Shown here one piece after another: positions 37,303 through 48,819 of a DNA stretch of 64,000 nt. A model generated the notes under the pieces. The model saw nothing but the letters and a program-made list of their open reading frames with translations. It did no database searches and was not told where the DNA came from. Source of the DNA: Letharia columbiana. Its lineage: Eukaryota > Ascomycota > Lecanoromycetes > Lecanorales > Parmeliaceae. Positions within the stretch are counted from its first letter, which is position 1; each line of letters starts with the position of its first letter. The position numbers and the translations under genes are program-made. Location: contig NW_023501083.1 in NCBI RefSeq assembly GCF_014066305.1, positions 124,001-188,000 of the forward strand, written 5' to 3'.

Positions 37303-38567
37303 ATGCCGCCAAGTCCAGTGCCAATGTGGTTCGACATGATTGGGATCGGAGTTCTATACGGCACCGCGATCTTAGCAGCCGCAATGAGAACAACTCTCCG
37401 GATTCCCTATAACGACGACGGTTTCTGGACGACGCTTTCTTGTTGATCGCGTGCGCAGCTTTGACTGCAGCAATACCAGTTCTCTACAAAGAAATCGTCC
37501 TATTGTACTTTATTCATGGAATAGCAAGTGGGGTGCTCAGCCTTGTGAAACTATCCCAACTACAACTATCTGGAATCATGACCGACGCTGAAGTCCACTT
37601 GTATCAAGTCCTACGTTTTACTCATGAGGCCCTCATCTGGACCGCCATTATTTTTTCCGTCAAATTCTCTTTCTTGTCCTTCTTCCGCCAAACTGTAGAT
37701 CGGAATCAGAGCCTTATGCTACACTGAAAAGTCGTTGGTGTGATGAACATCGTGGCTTGGACGTTCTGTGTGTGCTTTTCTTTTATGGAGTGTCCCCGCA
37801 CAGACTACATAGCCAGTAAGTGGAGCAAGCCGAAGTGTAATTTAGCTGCTTGGAGCTAAAGTTGTATGTCATTTAGTGGAGTGCACTTATGGGCTCGGGA
37901 ATCACAAGGACGTCTGCTATCGCCATCACTGCTACGGCACTGGATCTGGCGACTGATATTCTGACTTCGAATACATATGGTCCCAGAAATATAAGGAGAC
38001 CCTTGCCGATTGTTAGCAGTCGTTAGTATCCCTGTGCGCGTCCTGTGGCGTGTGAGAATGCAGTCTGGTCAGAAGCTAGGCATTAGTGTCTTCCTCAGCC
38101 TCAGCATCTTCATGATCATACTTGCTTGTATCAGGATCATAGGGTTCAATCTCTTCTATCATGCGTACTCGTGGCGTTTCTTTTGGCTGCAAGTTGAAGC
38201 GTCCGTGACCGTGATAATGGTTTCACTCACTGCCTTTCGCTCAGTGTTTGCCTTGCAAGGATCAGAAGCCAGGGAAGGGAAAGCTAGACCATGGTATTCC
38301 TCGGCTGTTGCAAAGCTCTGACGACACAAGGCATCATCTGGAGTTCATAAACTAGAGGACCTGCCTTCCATTCCCTCCGCTACGATGTCCGGCATGCGAA
38401 CCCTCATCAGAGGCAGTCAGCTTAGCACCGGACCGGGGGCTACGAATGCGGCTATGAATCGTCCAAGCGCACGTGTGGTCCAATTCTGGTCATTCGTGAT
38501 GTTTCCTGGGAGGCAGAGGGGTAGATCAGAATCGGTCGACGGAGCGATAGATATCTCAGGAACCTGA
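37303..38567 (+). pseudogene. PTH11-like/rhodopsin-fold fungal membrane receptor pseudogene
   Basis: The order of parts matches the large fungal family of seven-TM PTH11-like proteins. It starts MPPSPVPMWFDMIGIGVL at 37,303. An LDDAFLLIACAAL span follows, in a different frame (about 37,430-37,700). Then come VGVMNIVAWTFCVCFSF and a cysteine, a gtaagt donor near 37,815, AIAITATALDLATDIL, VVSIPVRVLWRVRMQSGQKL and FLSLSIFMIILACIRI, VTVIMVSLTAFRSVFAL, and the tail LPSIPSATMSGMRTLIRG that is usual in this family. Breaks are a frameshift near 37,430, an in-frame TGA at 37,725-37,727 where the family has Trp, about 45 extra bases near 37,965-38,010, and another in-frame TGA at 38,319-38,321 before the tail. 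The family senses surface and nutrient cues in plant-associated fungi, but this copy is dead. Confidence 0.75.
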
Positions 38568-39309
38568 GTGTTTTGATAGTTGACGCTGTTCTCTGCGCCA
38601 GCAGCGCAGGCAGGGGTTGGACTGAAAATGTATGGGTGGCTATGAAAGCTGTTGGTATTGCTCCTTGGGTCCACATACATAAATGTCTCGCTTCGAAGAT
38701 CACAACTTATCCCTTTCCCTGATGGTGCAGGACTGGTCATGAGAACTGTGCTTTAATGAGTGAGCTATGTGAGCAGGGATAAAGTGACCAGTCCGCGCAC
38801 TGTCGAGACCGCCTGAAAGAACAACAAGCTTAAAAATGGTGAGATCTTATACGCTGAGATATTCTGTAAGCTTATGAGTTATACGGAGTACATGCGGTTT
38901 TACTGATCGACTTTGGCCCTGGAGTCTTCTACCTCGCAATACTCTCTTACAATTACTTACGCTGTGATAGTTCTCTAAGTACTCTGCGATACTACTCTAT
39001 GGATGATTTATCTCGTGTGCCAATTCAAAGTCTTCCGAACACGCTCTTCACCCCGCGCTTTCTCTCACGAGCTTGTAACTCCGGCTCTCCGGCTACCGAT
39101 GCACACATCTCCGTACAACTCAACGCAGCTGCAAAAGAAGTTTGGCGTCCTGCACGAACGTGCCATCTTTTGTGCTTCCGGGTTCCTGGGCTCACGCCAG
39201 AACAGGCGTAGGCGATGAGCTTCATCGAGCACGCAATCTTGGCTGCCGTTCGTATTCAGGCATTCCTGCATCATCGTTTCTGCAAGTGAGTGCAAAGGCC
39301 CCAAACGTC
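38568..39309. other. Intergenic, no gene seen
   Basis: Short overlapping ORFs at 38,999-39,304 on both strands share one region and none carries a motif. The stretch separates two broken genes. Confidence 0.5.
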
Positions 39310-40600
39310 ATGTTCTCACCGAACGTGCTTTCATTTCGCCTCCTGTTGTGGTTGGGCTTCGCGACCGGGCTCTGCTCTTCTATTGAACCTTCTTGTACTA
39401 TACGCTGGTGCCAACATCTCGTATGTCAACGATATCCTTGGTGGTGGCTACCATGCATCTTCAGATGGAACTCAGGGCATCGACGCGTTCGATAAGCTGT
39501 TCGGGACGGGCAAGTAGGGATCTCCTTGGATCCTCCCTCCCTACCGTGGCCGATGCTACATTGGACGTTCAAGCAACGGCGCTTCGTTCTGGAATAGTGC
39601 TCAATCCAGCATGGGGTCTCGGAGGCAAGAACACTGTTCTCATGTCGGTTGCAATAGCTTCTCTCCCGTCTCCATTACGACGCTGATCTCTTGTTCAGAT
39701 GCGAGGATGTGAGCTGTGATGCCAACAGATCAGATCTTGGCATCTCGGACCCTTCCTTGCCTTACTCCCGACCAAACCAGTCCCTGCTACAATACTTTTC
39801 GGACCGGAGCTGCCGTGAGCGTCCTCAACCTCAAGCACCACACCCTGCCCTCTCTAACGCGAGTCTACTTTTCAGGATGTCGTGCGAGCCCGCATATGCC
39901 ATGATGATAAAGTGTTCTGGATGGGAGACTGGGCAGTATATTGGATCAAACAACCAACGATGATCAACAGATACGGAAATGGCACGTAATGGAATTCCAA
40001 GTCTAAATCGAACGCGTGGACCGGAATTGCCACCTTGAATGGCAAGACGTGGGCCACGCTCTCCACCAACGATTTAGTGTACAGGTAATCCAATCCCACC
40101 TCCCCAACCTGCCCCAACACCACCGCAGTCGAAAAACAGGTTAACAATGCCCCCAACGGCACCGATCCTGGGAAGAATACAAAGCCAACGACTACAGCTA
40201 GCCCTACACCAGTACACCACTGTCCCCATCCTCACTCCAAACCGGGAACCAGGACGCTTATTGTGGAAACGGTGTGCGAACGTCCGGGCTAGTCAACACG
40301 ACCATCTCTGTCCTCTGTCATCTCTGAACCAGCGGATTCGAGGCGTTTGGGGGTTGATCCCGAACCGGACTTCGCCCAACTGGCTCGCCGATCCATGTCC
40401 GGACGCGCTGGTGGCGTATTGTGACACGACACAGACCCCGCTGTCGTGTGTCCCCCACCATCATAAGAGTGACCGGCATTGGTCTTCAGTGGCCCATGCT
40501 CTATGTCCTAGAGGGTACAGAAACCTGGAACTCATAGGGAGACCCGACATGTTCCGCTGGGACCTCGGGATTTGGATCGGCATAAGCGCAAGTGATAGAT
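39310..40600 (+). pseudogene. Remnants of a possible secreted Cys-containing protein gene
   Basis: From 39,310 the plus strand encodes MFSPNVLSFRLLLWLGFATG, a good signal peptide. The frame then breaks. Nearby segments in other frames look coding: YVNDILGGGYHASSDGTQGI at about 39,420-39,510, a Ser/Cys-rich stretch at about 39,540-39,710, CLTPDQTSPCYNTFRTG near 39,760, and VFWMGDWAVYWIKQPTMINR after a cag at about 39,870. The region 40,230-40,310 contains GNGVRTSGLVNTT. Too many frame changes exist for a convincing spliced gene, so I call it degenerate. Family not recognised. A multi-exon intact gene is the alternative. Confidence 0.35.
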
Positions 40601-41960
40601 AATGTTACAGGTGGCAGATAGATCACGGGATCCTGAGCTCTCTTGTACCAGCTCGTGTACGAGATAGATTAGCCCGTTATAACAGAGTGTCTTATTTGCA
40701 CATGCTTAGAAGATCGCCCTGCGCCAGTATGTGCGGAGAAAAGGCATTATTAATACTCGCACAGTCATCAACCACATGTGATTAATGTCAACTAGCTACG
40801 AAAAATCCAACACAACCTTGAAGGAAGAGCCGTCTTTGCGGTACAAGTTCAGCAGGAATTTAGCGTGTGCAAACGTGATGTCAAAGCTTGCCACTAAAGC
40901 AGGTTCCTTACCTCACACACAAAAGTATGTACGATCATTAGTAATTATTCGTTTCAACATTATCATCTCTTCGTGACAAGTCTTAGACGTTTGATGAGAG
41001 TCTCGGTGGGCCGGACCCCGAACGAGGAAATCAACGATCCCGCCAATCTCCCGTCTTACAATGGAAGGTGGAGGCTGAGTCCGTGTCCATTACCGGTGAG
41101 TCCGAAGATCCTCTCCGTCGATGTAAATTTCAAGGCGCTCGAGACATCGTGAGATACGCTGCCGGTATGAGACCAGACGACCTGTGTTGCTTGGTCTGCC
41201 TCCTCAACGATGAGCTTGAGAATATCATCCGGCATTTTTCACCAGCCTCTGCTATCAGGCTCCCCGGGTTCGAAGGCTGGCTCAATGGCTTGAGTTATGG
41301 CGACTGTGGAACTGGTGATGGCTCGTGGGGGGTTCCCTCGATTCGCAGGTTCTGAAGCTGTCGCGACGTCTGGATTGCAGATCTTGGAGTCCTTGTGTGT
41401 GTTGGGGTTTTCAGCTCAAGCCCTACGGTTTTGGGGCAGGTTTCCAGGAACGAGCGAAGTCTCCGGGGTGCGGCTCCTCGGAATTGGACAGATGCTGAAG
41501 CAACGTTGTGCGAGGACGAGTATTTATGAACAAGAGGTGAGTGGAAGTCAAGTGTGACAGCAAAAAATGTCCCGGGTTGACAAACGGCTGCCGGCTTCGC
41601 CTGCCTTTGGCCGTCGATTCCCCACCAGTTTCAAGTAGTTTGGCTGGGTTGTTGTACCCAGCTTAGAGACCACTCAAGAGAAGATATGCTGATTCCAAAG
41701 CAAGACGACCGAGAAGGGTGCTGCACCAACTCCTTTGGTTTTCAGGCTCTTAAACCTCATCCTAAAAATCTCGTGGAAGCCAACTTTGCTCCGATTCATG
41801 GGCCAAATATCTCTCGAATAGCCCAAGTGTGGCCGAGTTGAGAACAGCCCTTGCCATCACCATGAACTCCGCACTGACTTCATCGTGGTCCCTTGGCTAT
41901 CAAGATAAGACATGTTCTTCGCACTCATGACGGATCTCTTTCCCACTGTCCAGAGTAGTA
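40601..41960. other. Intergenic, no confident gene
   Basis: Contains ORFs of 63-95 codons (for example 41,068-41,355 plus) without recognisable features. The right end is the 3' flank of the OFD1 gene. Confidence 0.5.
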
Positions 41961-44083
41961 CTAATCACTATGCTCAGTAGAAGAATCTTCATGATTGTCA
42001 TCACTGTCATCATCATCCTCATCTTCATGAGTTCCATCATCAGCTTCACTCCTAACCCCTGTCTCATTTACTTTGCCTTCATCATCTTCCTCGTCGCTCT
42101 CATCGTCGAGAACGTCGAATTCTCCAACCAAATCCCATCTATCACCCTTCGCCATCCGGCTCACATACTTGACGAAGCGCATGGTTCCTTTGTCCCTCAA
42201 GACTATACCCAGACGATTCCAGCCCGCGGGCATACTGAAAAGGACGCCATCCTCGTCATCGTCGCCGCTGGCTTGGTAGATGGCTGGATCTTGCTTTGAC
42301 TTCTTAGGGTTAGCGGCTCTTGTGGACCGAGCTCCAGTGCTCATGTCGAACGGAACTTCGACACCATGGTCGCTGCCCCCTTCGTCATGGTCAGGGTCGT
42401 CCTCATCTTCGCCGGCCATGTAGGCGAGGTAGCCGCCTACACTAGGCTCGTCCGCTGTGGTAGTGATTTCCTCAGCTTCATCTTTTTCCTTGACTGCGAC
42501 TTCCTTATTATTATCTTTCTCTGACTCAGCATTCTCGTCATCTCCCCATCCGGAAGTAGGCGTAATGGACAGACAAAGCTCGATACGCGGGGCGTGTTCC
42601 TCATACCCAGTAGCAAGCGTGTAATCCCGTCCTCGCCGAAAACGCCGAACAAGTAAATTATGTGACATAACAGTCTGGCCTGTCGCAAGAGAAAGCCACT
42701 TCTGGAAAGCTTCAGAAGGCAAAAGATCTTCTAGCAAGTCAAGAAGCGGAGATTCTCGGCGCTCGCTTGAGCTAGCTTTTTGGAAAAGAAAATGATGCTT
42801 GTGTGGCGGCCTGGCAACAGCCCATGATGTCGTTTTCTCAATTTCGGTGGACTCGCTTGGTAGTGTCTGCGATTCCTGAGATTCAATGTAGTCCCGGACT
42901 GAGTCAGAGAACTTGTGGGATAGGAAGGTATCAAGACAAAGGGAAAACTCCTCAGCGAAAATCCCGGAGACTGATTCGAGGGTATCTGGCGTAAGGTACG
43001 TGGGAGCGATATACTTTAGGAGGAAATTGAGGTCCTCTTCCGAAAGAGCAGGGTCCTCCTGTGACGATGGGGTCGGTAGACCAATGTCGCCACTGCTCTC
43101 TGCAGACTTCTTGTAGAGCTCGAAATTCGATTTTGGAAGCTCATACTTGTCTCCTTTGCCTTGTAATTGCATGAGGCTGCTCTTGTCCGCCAGCCGTTCT
43201 TCTAAACCCTCGACGTAACCATCTTCACCTTCTTGTGGTATGTGGTACCATCCACTTATTGCCATTCTGGCCCTCCCACCGGCCTTCTCTTTATCTATCT
43301 CCTCATCCTCAGCGTAGACCTCCTGTACATCGTGAAAGCTTTCGCCTGGCTGCACGGCAAAGAAGCTCAATTGGTTGAATGCCGGCGGTATCGAGACACT
43401 ATAATCCGGACTTGGGACCTTGGTGACCTCTCCATCGTCCTCAGTGTAGGTTTGTGTGGGATACAAGCGCAATGCGCCGCCCCACTCTTCCTTCCAAGGT
43501 GTATCTGGATCCGTCAGGTAGAGGATATAGCTAACTCTTCGACTTCCAATGACGTCGTCGTGACATAGTAAGTGACAGCCAGGTGTATAGACATTGATCG
43601 CCATGTCCGTCTTTTTTTCCAGAGAGCGGACCAGAGTCTGTAACGGTGGATAGGTACTCCCGGAAATCTGAGGAGTACATGGCATCGCGGAGTGTGAGTA
43701 GTGAAGGCAGAAGCTTGAGAGAGGAGTCATCCAGGCCATCAAGATTTGCCAAGTCCCCAGATTGGTGGATCTTGTAGATGTCCGTTTCTTTGGGAGTGAA
43801 GGAAAGGTTCTGGATTTCGGAGCGCACGCTGCGAAGGAGTGCGGGAGAGATGAGGCTTTGGATGACGCCGTGACGGTATCTGTGAGCTGTCAGCATTTAA
43901 TTGGATGTCATCGATGCGTACTTTCAATGCTCACGGCTTAGAGGTGGCATAGCTCCTTCTATATTCGTCCAAGACAGATCCGCCAAACAGCCCTTCTCGA
44001 AAGCGATCTTGGTGGCTCGGTGCTCGCCGTTTGCCTTTTTCAGCGACCTCCAAATCGTCAACTTGATCTGATCTGCGCTTCAT
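41961..44083 (-). CDS. ofd1: Prolyl 3,4-dihydroxylase TPA1/OFD1, frameshifted by one base as sequenced
   Basis: 2-oxoglutarate/Fe(II) dioxygenase that hydroxylates a proline of ribosomal protein uS12. In fission yeast its C-terminal half also controls SREBP (Sre1) stability with oxygen. Exon 1 is 44,083-43,935 (MKRRSDQVDD...), a 55-nt intron is 43,934-43,880 (GTGAGC...CAG), and exon 2 runs from 43,879. The N-terminal part includes SKPYRHGVIQ and KETDIYKIHQSGDLANLDGL. The catalytic core has GCHLLCHDDVIGSRRVSYIL (Fe-binding H-x-D), SFFAVQPGESFHDVQEV (distal His) and MAISGWYH. The C-terminal degenerate dioxygenase domain contains LLVRRFRRGRDYTL and AGWNRLGIVLRDKG, then an acidic tail. The frame changes between LSGK and TDMAINVY at a run of seven A (plus-strand T7, 43,612-43,618). 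With six it would encode 688 residues. I see no splice sites that would explain it. Confidence 0.9.
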
Positions 44084-45119
44084 GGTGGGTTCAGTTTAAG
44101 TCCTGTGCTGCTCAGCAATCAATTGAGCATGATATGTCATATGAGGAGTTGTGGAGCGGGGTTAATTCGAATAGTGGGAGGATTTTTGAGCGCTGGGTAA
44201 CGAGAGTGAATTCGGACATCGGAGAATATATGTATGTCATGATGCACAACCCGCCGAAGATGAAAGCTCAGTGGCAAGATTGATTTTAGTGTCTATCAAT
44301 CTGCGCAAATATCAATGTGCTGTCTGCCGCTGCTGTGCTGGGTATCAGCTCTATCATTGAAACTCCCTTATTGGCAACAGCACGTCCGTTGCAACGGCAC
44401 CCCAGACCACTATCTGCACCCGGTACGGACCCCAGAAACATCTAACTTTGCGTTGCTTGACTCTTATCAGCATTGCCGTCGTTTGAAGCCTTGACGATCC
44501 TTTATAACATGGGGAAACAGGCCGTGACGAGCGAAAAAACCTTGTCAATATATTGTATCGTTCAATACTCAGCCTCGCAGAGAAACCCACCAAGTCTGAT
44601 TTTTCTCCGCGTTATGCAAAGCGTCAGGCGTATAAGTTTGAAGATGCACTTCCTTTCCCATAATCTCAACGAGTAAGAGCACTTCTCAGCGTCTTCAGCA
44701 TCAAGCAAAACTTGGAGTTGGCGGTCAACGTCCTCCAGTACGACTTCAACCACTGATCGTCGGACTATGGCCGCGGGTACACCCTCCTTCTAACTGGAGC
44801 GGTTTGAGGAGCATTGGCAGCAATCGATATAGGGTGTGGTGATGGCCTGATTGCGGGTAGTGGGTATGTGAGGGGACATCATCAGCGCAGCCACCAAGTT
44901 ATAGTCGTGGTTGATTGGAAAGGTATTGCCTGGTAAATACATTCATAGATTCGTCGAGAGCCTTGATATAGATACAAGTCGATCTTTCCTTGCATGGCTC
45001 CCTGTAGTTGTTCCCAATGCCATCCTCTATCTACAATTCAAGCGTGGGAGAAGCCTATGGCTTCGATTATCTTCATCAGCTGCGCTTAAATCCTTCTCTC
45101 TGCCGCATGGGCACCAACC
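44084..45119. other. Intergenic between OFD1 and PEX5
   Basis: The promoter side of OFD1 and the 3' side of PEX5. ORFs of 63-87 codons on both strands show no motif. No tRNA or repeat seen. Confidence 0.55.
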
Positions 45120-47166
45120 TCAGAAATCAAACTCCCCCCTGAACTGCTCAATATCCATTCCCAACTCCACCTTCTCCATCAGATCTCTTCTTCCCATGCT
45201 CGTAAAAACCCTCTTCAGTGTCTCCAACAAATTCGTACTTTGATTCATACCCACCATCCTCTCCACATCGCTTTCGTCGATCGTACTACTTTCTGGATCC
45301 TCGCCTATGACCTCCTTGACACGTTGCATGCCCTCGCGCTCGACGACGCGGTGCATACTTAGTGCGCCAAGGAGGTGCTGTGCCGCTTGGGGGAGCACAC
45401 CGATGTTGATGCAGGAAACGCCGAGGTTATAACGAGCGCGGACGAAATTGGGGTTTAGGGTTAGAGCTTTTTCGTATGCTGCGATTGCCTCTTCGCTGCG
45501 GCCGCTGTTTGCGAGTGTGGCGCCCAACCGATTCCAGAGAAGGTGCGCTTGGTGAGGTTCATTAGTTGTTCCAGACTCAGTGCTTGTAAGCGCCGATTCA
45601 AAGCAATCAACAGCTTTGCCGTACTCTTCTGCACCGTAAAAGAGCACGCCTAAACCCACTTGCACGTCTGGGTCCATATGTTCGCCATCTGGGGAGAGTT
45701 GGGCTGCGCGGATGAATTGGGTCGTCACCTTTTCATGGAGAACGTGGCGGTCTGTGAAACCGAAATCACCTGGCGGGGTAAGGTCATCGGGAGAAACGAT
45801 CTGAGGATACTTTGTTGAAACCCAGCGTTCTAAAGTGCGGTAGGCGGTGGAGTCGTAACCCTCGTTTGTATATGATATAGCGAGACCCATTAAGGCTGAG
45901 AGGTTTTTGGGATCGAGCTTGATAGCTTGTTCGAGAGCGCGAATGGCTGGCGACTCTTTTTCGTTCTGGGCTTGTGCGCTGCCGAGTTGGCACCAGGCTT
46001 GTACGTGTTGCGGATCTCTCTGTACAGCGGCTTCGAAAGCGAGAGCGGCCAGGGAAAGATTACCACCCTCATTCATTACTTTGATGCCTTCTTCGAACGG
46101 GTCTTTAGTTGCGCTGAAAGGATTGTCTTCTTCAAAAGTATAATTGCCCATCTGAGGATCCCGGTAACCGTCATGAAAGTTGCTGTCAAAGTTGTCCCAA
46201 GTATCGTAGTCTCGTAACGGTAATTCCTCGCCCATGTGCATACCGTATTCGCCATTATCCATCATGGATCTAGCGTTGGCAGTCTCAGCTTGTATTCCTC
46301 GCCACACGCTCTCGAAGTCGCCAAACTCATTGGTCTCGGAAAGGACTGACCTGTCCATGTTATTGAGCTCCTGCTCTATCGCTGCGTTTGCTTCAGCGTC
46401 TAAATCGCGTTGAGTTTCTGCGTCCATTTCTGCGAACTGCTGTTCCCAATCTTTCTCATCAAGCTCCACCATTCGTCCTTTTCCTTTGCCAGTGGTCTGC
46501 TGTTCTGACGGTCTCCTCTGCAAGCCCATTGGCCTATACTGTGAGCCCATCATTCCAATATTCATTCCGTAGCCCATTCCCATCGATCTATTGTAGCCAT
46601 TCATCCCTAGATCTGTGTACGAGGTTGGACTCCCAACCCTAGCTGATCCATTCCTCTCAATCTGCTGGAATCGCTGAAACTCAGCTGGTGTAAAGCCAGC
46701 AGGGACAAAGCCTCCAGATTTTGGCGCTTGGAACGCAGCCTCCAAGCGCGCTTGCTCTCCGCGATCGAATTCCGATGCCCAGCCAGGTGAGTGTATTCGG
46801 GGGGGTGGTTGTTCGATAGCCATCCAAGTCTCTTCGCATCTGCTCCATTGCGAAGGGTTGGGGTACATCTTGGTGGAGCTGACCATTATGCTGTAAGAAA
46901 TCTTGCATCATCTGTAGCTACGCATTAGCCATGATCTAGCTCCTGGGAGGGCCCACGGTGCAAGAACTTAGGTTTGCCGCAACCAGGCAACTCACCTTAT
47001 CTTCGCTTGGCCCATTCACTTGACTCCTGAAGCTTTCTTGCAGACCTGCGGGCCCTCGCCCCATAAGCCTGTCCCGGTGTAACGACTTGTCATCCTGTAC
47101 GTGTTTTGTGAATTGGCTCAGTGGGTTCCCTGCGGTCGAGCATTCGGCGCCGCCGAGGAAAGACAT
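45120..47166 (-). CDS. pex5: Peroxisomal targeting signal 1 receptor PEX5, frameshifted by one base as sequenced
   Basis: Cytosolic receptor that binds SKL-type C-termini through TPR repeats and docks at the peroxisome. Exon 1 (47,166-46,996) starts MSFLGGAECSTAGNPLSQF, with the conserved N-terminal Cys9 used for ubiquitin-dependent recycling. The intron is 46,995-46,912 (GTGAGT...CAG); an acceptor six bases earlier, at 46,918, also keeps frame. Exon 2 begins MMQDFLQHNGQ. Trp-containing docking motifs follow: WASEF, DWEQQF, TWDNF. TPRs fill the second half, for example AWCQLGSAQAQNEKESPAIR and NRLGATLANSGRSEEAIAAY. The frame changes between GYRTTTP and RIHSPGWASEF at a run of seven C (plus-strand G7, 46,799-46,805). 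Removing one base gives one 653-residue frame, close to family length. An ORF from 46,886 covers the rest but lacks the true N-terminus. Confidence 0.93.
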
Positions 47167-47813
47167 CATGTGTAGAAGGTGGCAGGTTTGGCTTGTTACG
47201 ATGCAAAGGAAAGAGCAATCAAGAAACTGGCAACGCAAAACTGATAAAAGGTATTATTAAATCTGTTTTTCCAAGCTTGAGTGAAAGCCGAGGTAGTCTC
47301 AGAAAGGCCCCACGCAGTGGGTCTGAGCAGGAAACCCTGCCAAGACTTATTTTTTTGGTGTATTGCCCGATATGTAATATTCACACCCTGCGTATATATG
47401 ATCCTTAATAAAAATACGTAACTACGTGATATAGCCTTTTTTGAAATTCTTGAAAAAAGTTGAATAAATAGTTAAATAGGCTCTCGTTAAATTAGAAGCT
47501 GTAGTATAGTAGTTAAGAAGTAGGCTTTTAATTCTATTTTATTAAAAAACTTAGCTAATTTAGCTATAGCAGCGGTATTAGTATTTAAAAACGCTATACG
47601 TCTTAATAGACGCGTAGTACTATATAGGAATTCTCTTATAGTATATTAAAACCGGGGTAATCGCTATAATACTCGCCGGATCGATAGCGCGGTGTATTGG
47701 GGAAAATGCGTGGTCTTATTAGTTAGTTTATTACTTCGATTAAACGTCGTAGTCTTCCCCCATTTTTTATAGTCTCCCCCTATTTTTTGGATGGCTAGGC
47801 TTATAAGAGTCGC

Positions 47814-47885
<72 letters not shown>

Positions 47886-47892
47886 CAAGTAA
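47814..47892 (+). repeat. (TAAG)n microsatellite, about 19 units
   Basis: An almost pure taag/gtaa tetranucleotide run with one C interruption near the right end (gcaagtaa). The 74-codon minus ORF MLTYLLTYLLTYL... is just this repeat read through. Confidence 0.97.
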
Positions 47893-48819
47893 ATAGAGTA
47901 TCGCCGCGGCGGTGCATGTAAATAAATAAGTAATCGAACTTGCGGAGAGCGAAGCGGAGATAATTTATTCTTTTGGTATAAAGTTAGATATTAGTGGCGA
48001 CGATATCGATGAATAAGAATATCTCGTACGGCGTCGAAGTCTCTTATGGGTATATGAAATATAGAAAAAGACGTCTTTAAATATAGGAAGGTCTATATCG
48101 TCGTTATAAACGACTTAATTAAATATCGTTTAATTATTTTAACGCTATAATTCTAAGAAAATAGTGGGGGATATTAGGCTCTAGGTCTATTAGTAGTTAA
48201 TGTATTTCTTATTAAAGGAGATTGAAAGTTAAGTAATATTCTTTTTCACTTTAAGAATTTTTGATAGAACCTTCTTATGTAAGGTTATATAAAAAAAAAT
48301 TGGGGTAATAATAAAGCTTTATAATTGCACTCTCTATATATAATATATTAGATAGCTAAACTATACTAGAAATATATTATTAAATAGTTTATTAATAGAT
48401 CTTTACGCGTAAGATTTATTTAGAAAAGTAATATAATAAGATAGAGTATAATAGATCTATTATATATAATGACTTTAATTTAAATGATATTAAATAAGAA
48501 GAGGAAGGAGGTTATAATTGGTTAGAAGATTAATAAGGTGAGGAGGTAAATTAATAAAGAATGATTAGTTTAAATATAAAAGAGATTTTATTAAGAAGAG
48601 GTTTTAGTGAGGTCTTAACGAGATCTTAACGAGGTTTTAATAAGAATCTTTAGGCTTCACTAAGTAGATCTCATCTTCAATTATTTTCTATATTATTAAT
48701 TAATATCTAATCTATCTACTACCGCTATAAAGTCTATCTTATCTATTTACGAATATACGCTAAAACTTTCTACCCCCCTTACGCCGACATAGTATTTAGA
48801 CGATAAGTGGGGGAGTAAT

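Noticed and set aside
41068..41355. 95-codon plus ORF
   Set aside because: No domain, no splice partners, and it overlaps another ORF of similar size. Treated as intergenic.
41970..42299. 109-codon plus ORF opposite OFD1
   Set aside because: Antisense shadow of the acidic tail and C-terminal domain of OFD1.
47500..47575. tRNA-like sequence (tgtagtatagtagttaag, loop cttttaa)
   Set aside because: The A-box and acceptor halves look tRNA-like, but there is no B box and the anticodon stem pairs only with an 8-base loop. At most a decayed tRNA-derived repeat.
47664..47888. Minus ORF MLTYLLTYLLTYL...
   Set aside because: Produced entirely by the TAAG microsatellite.
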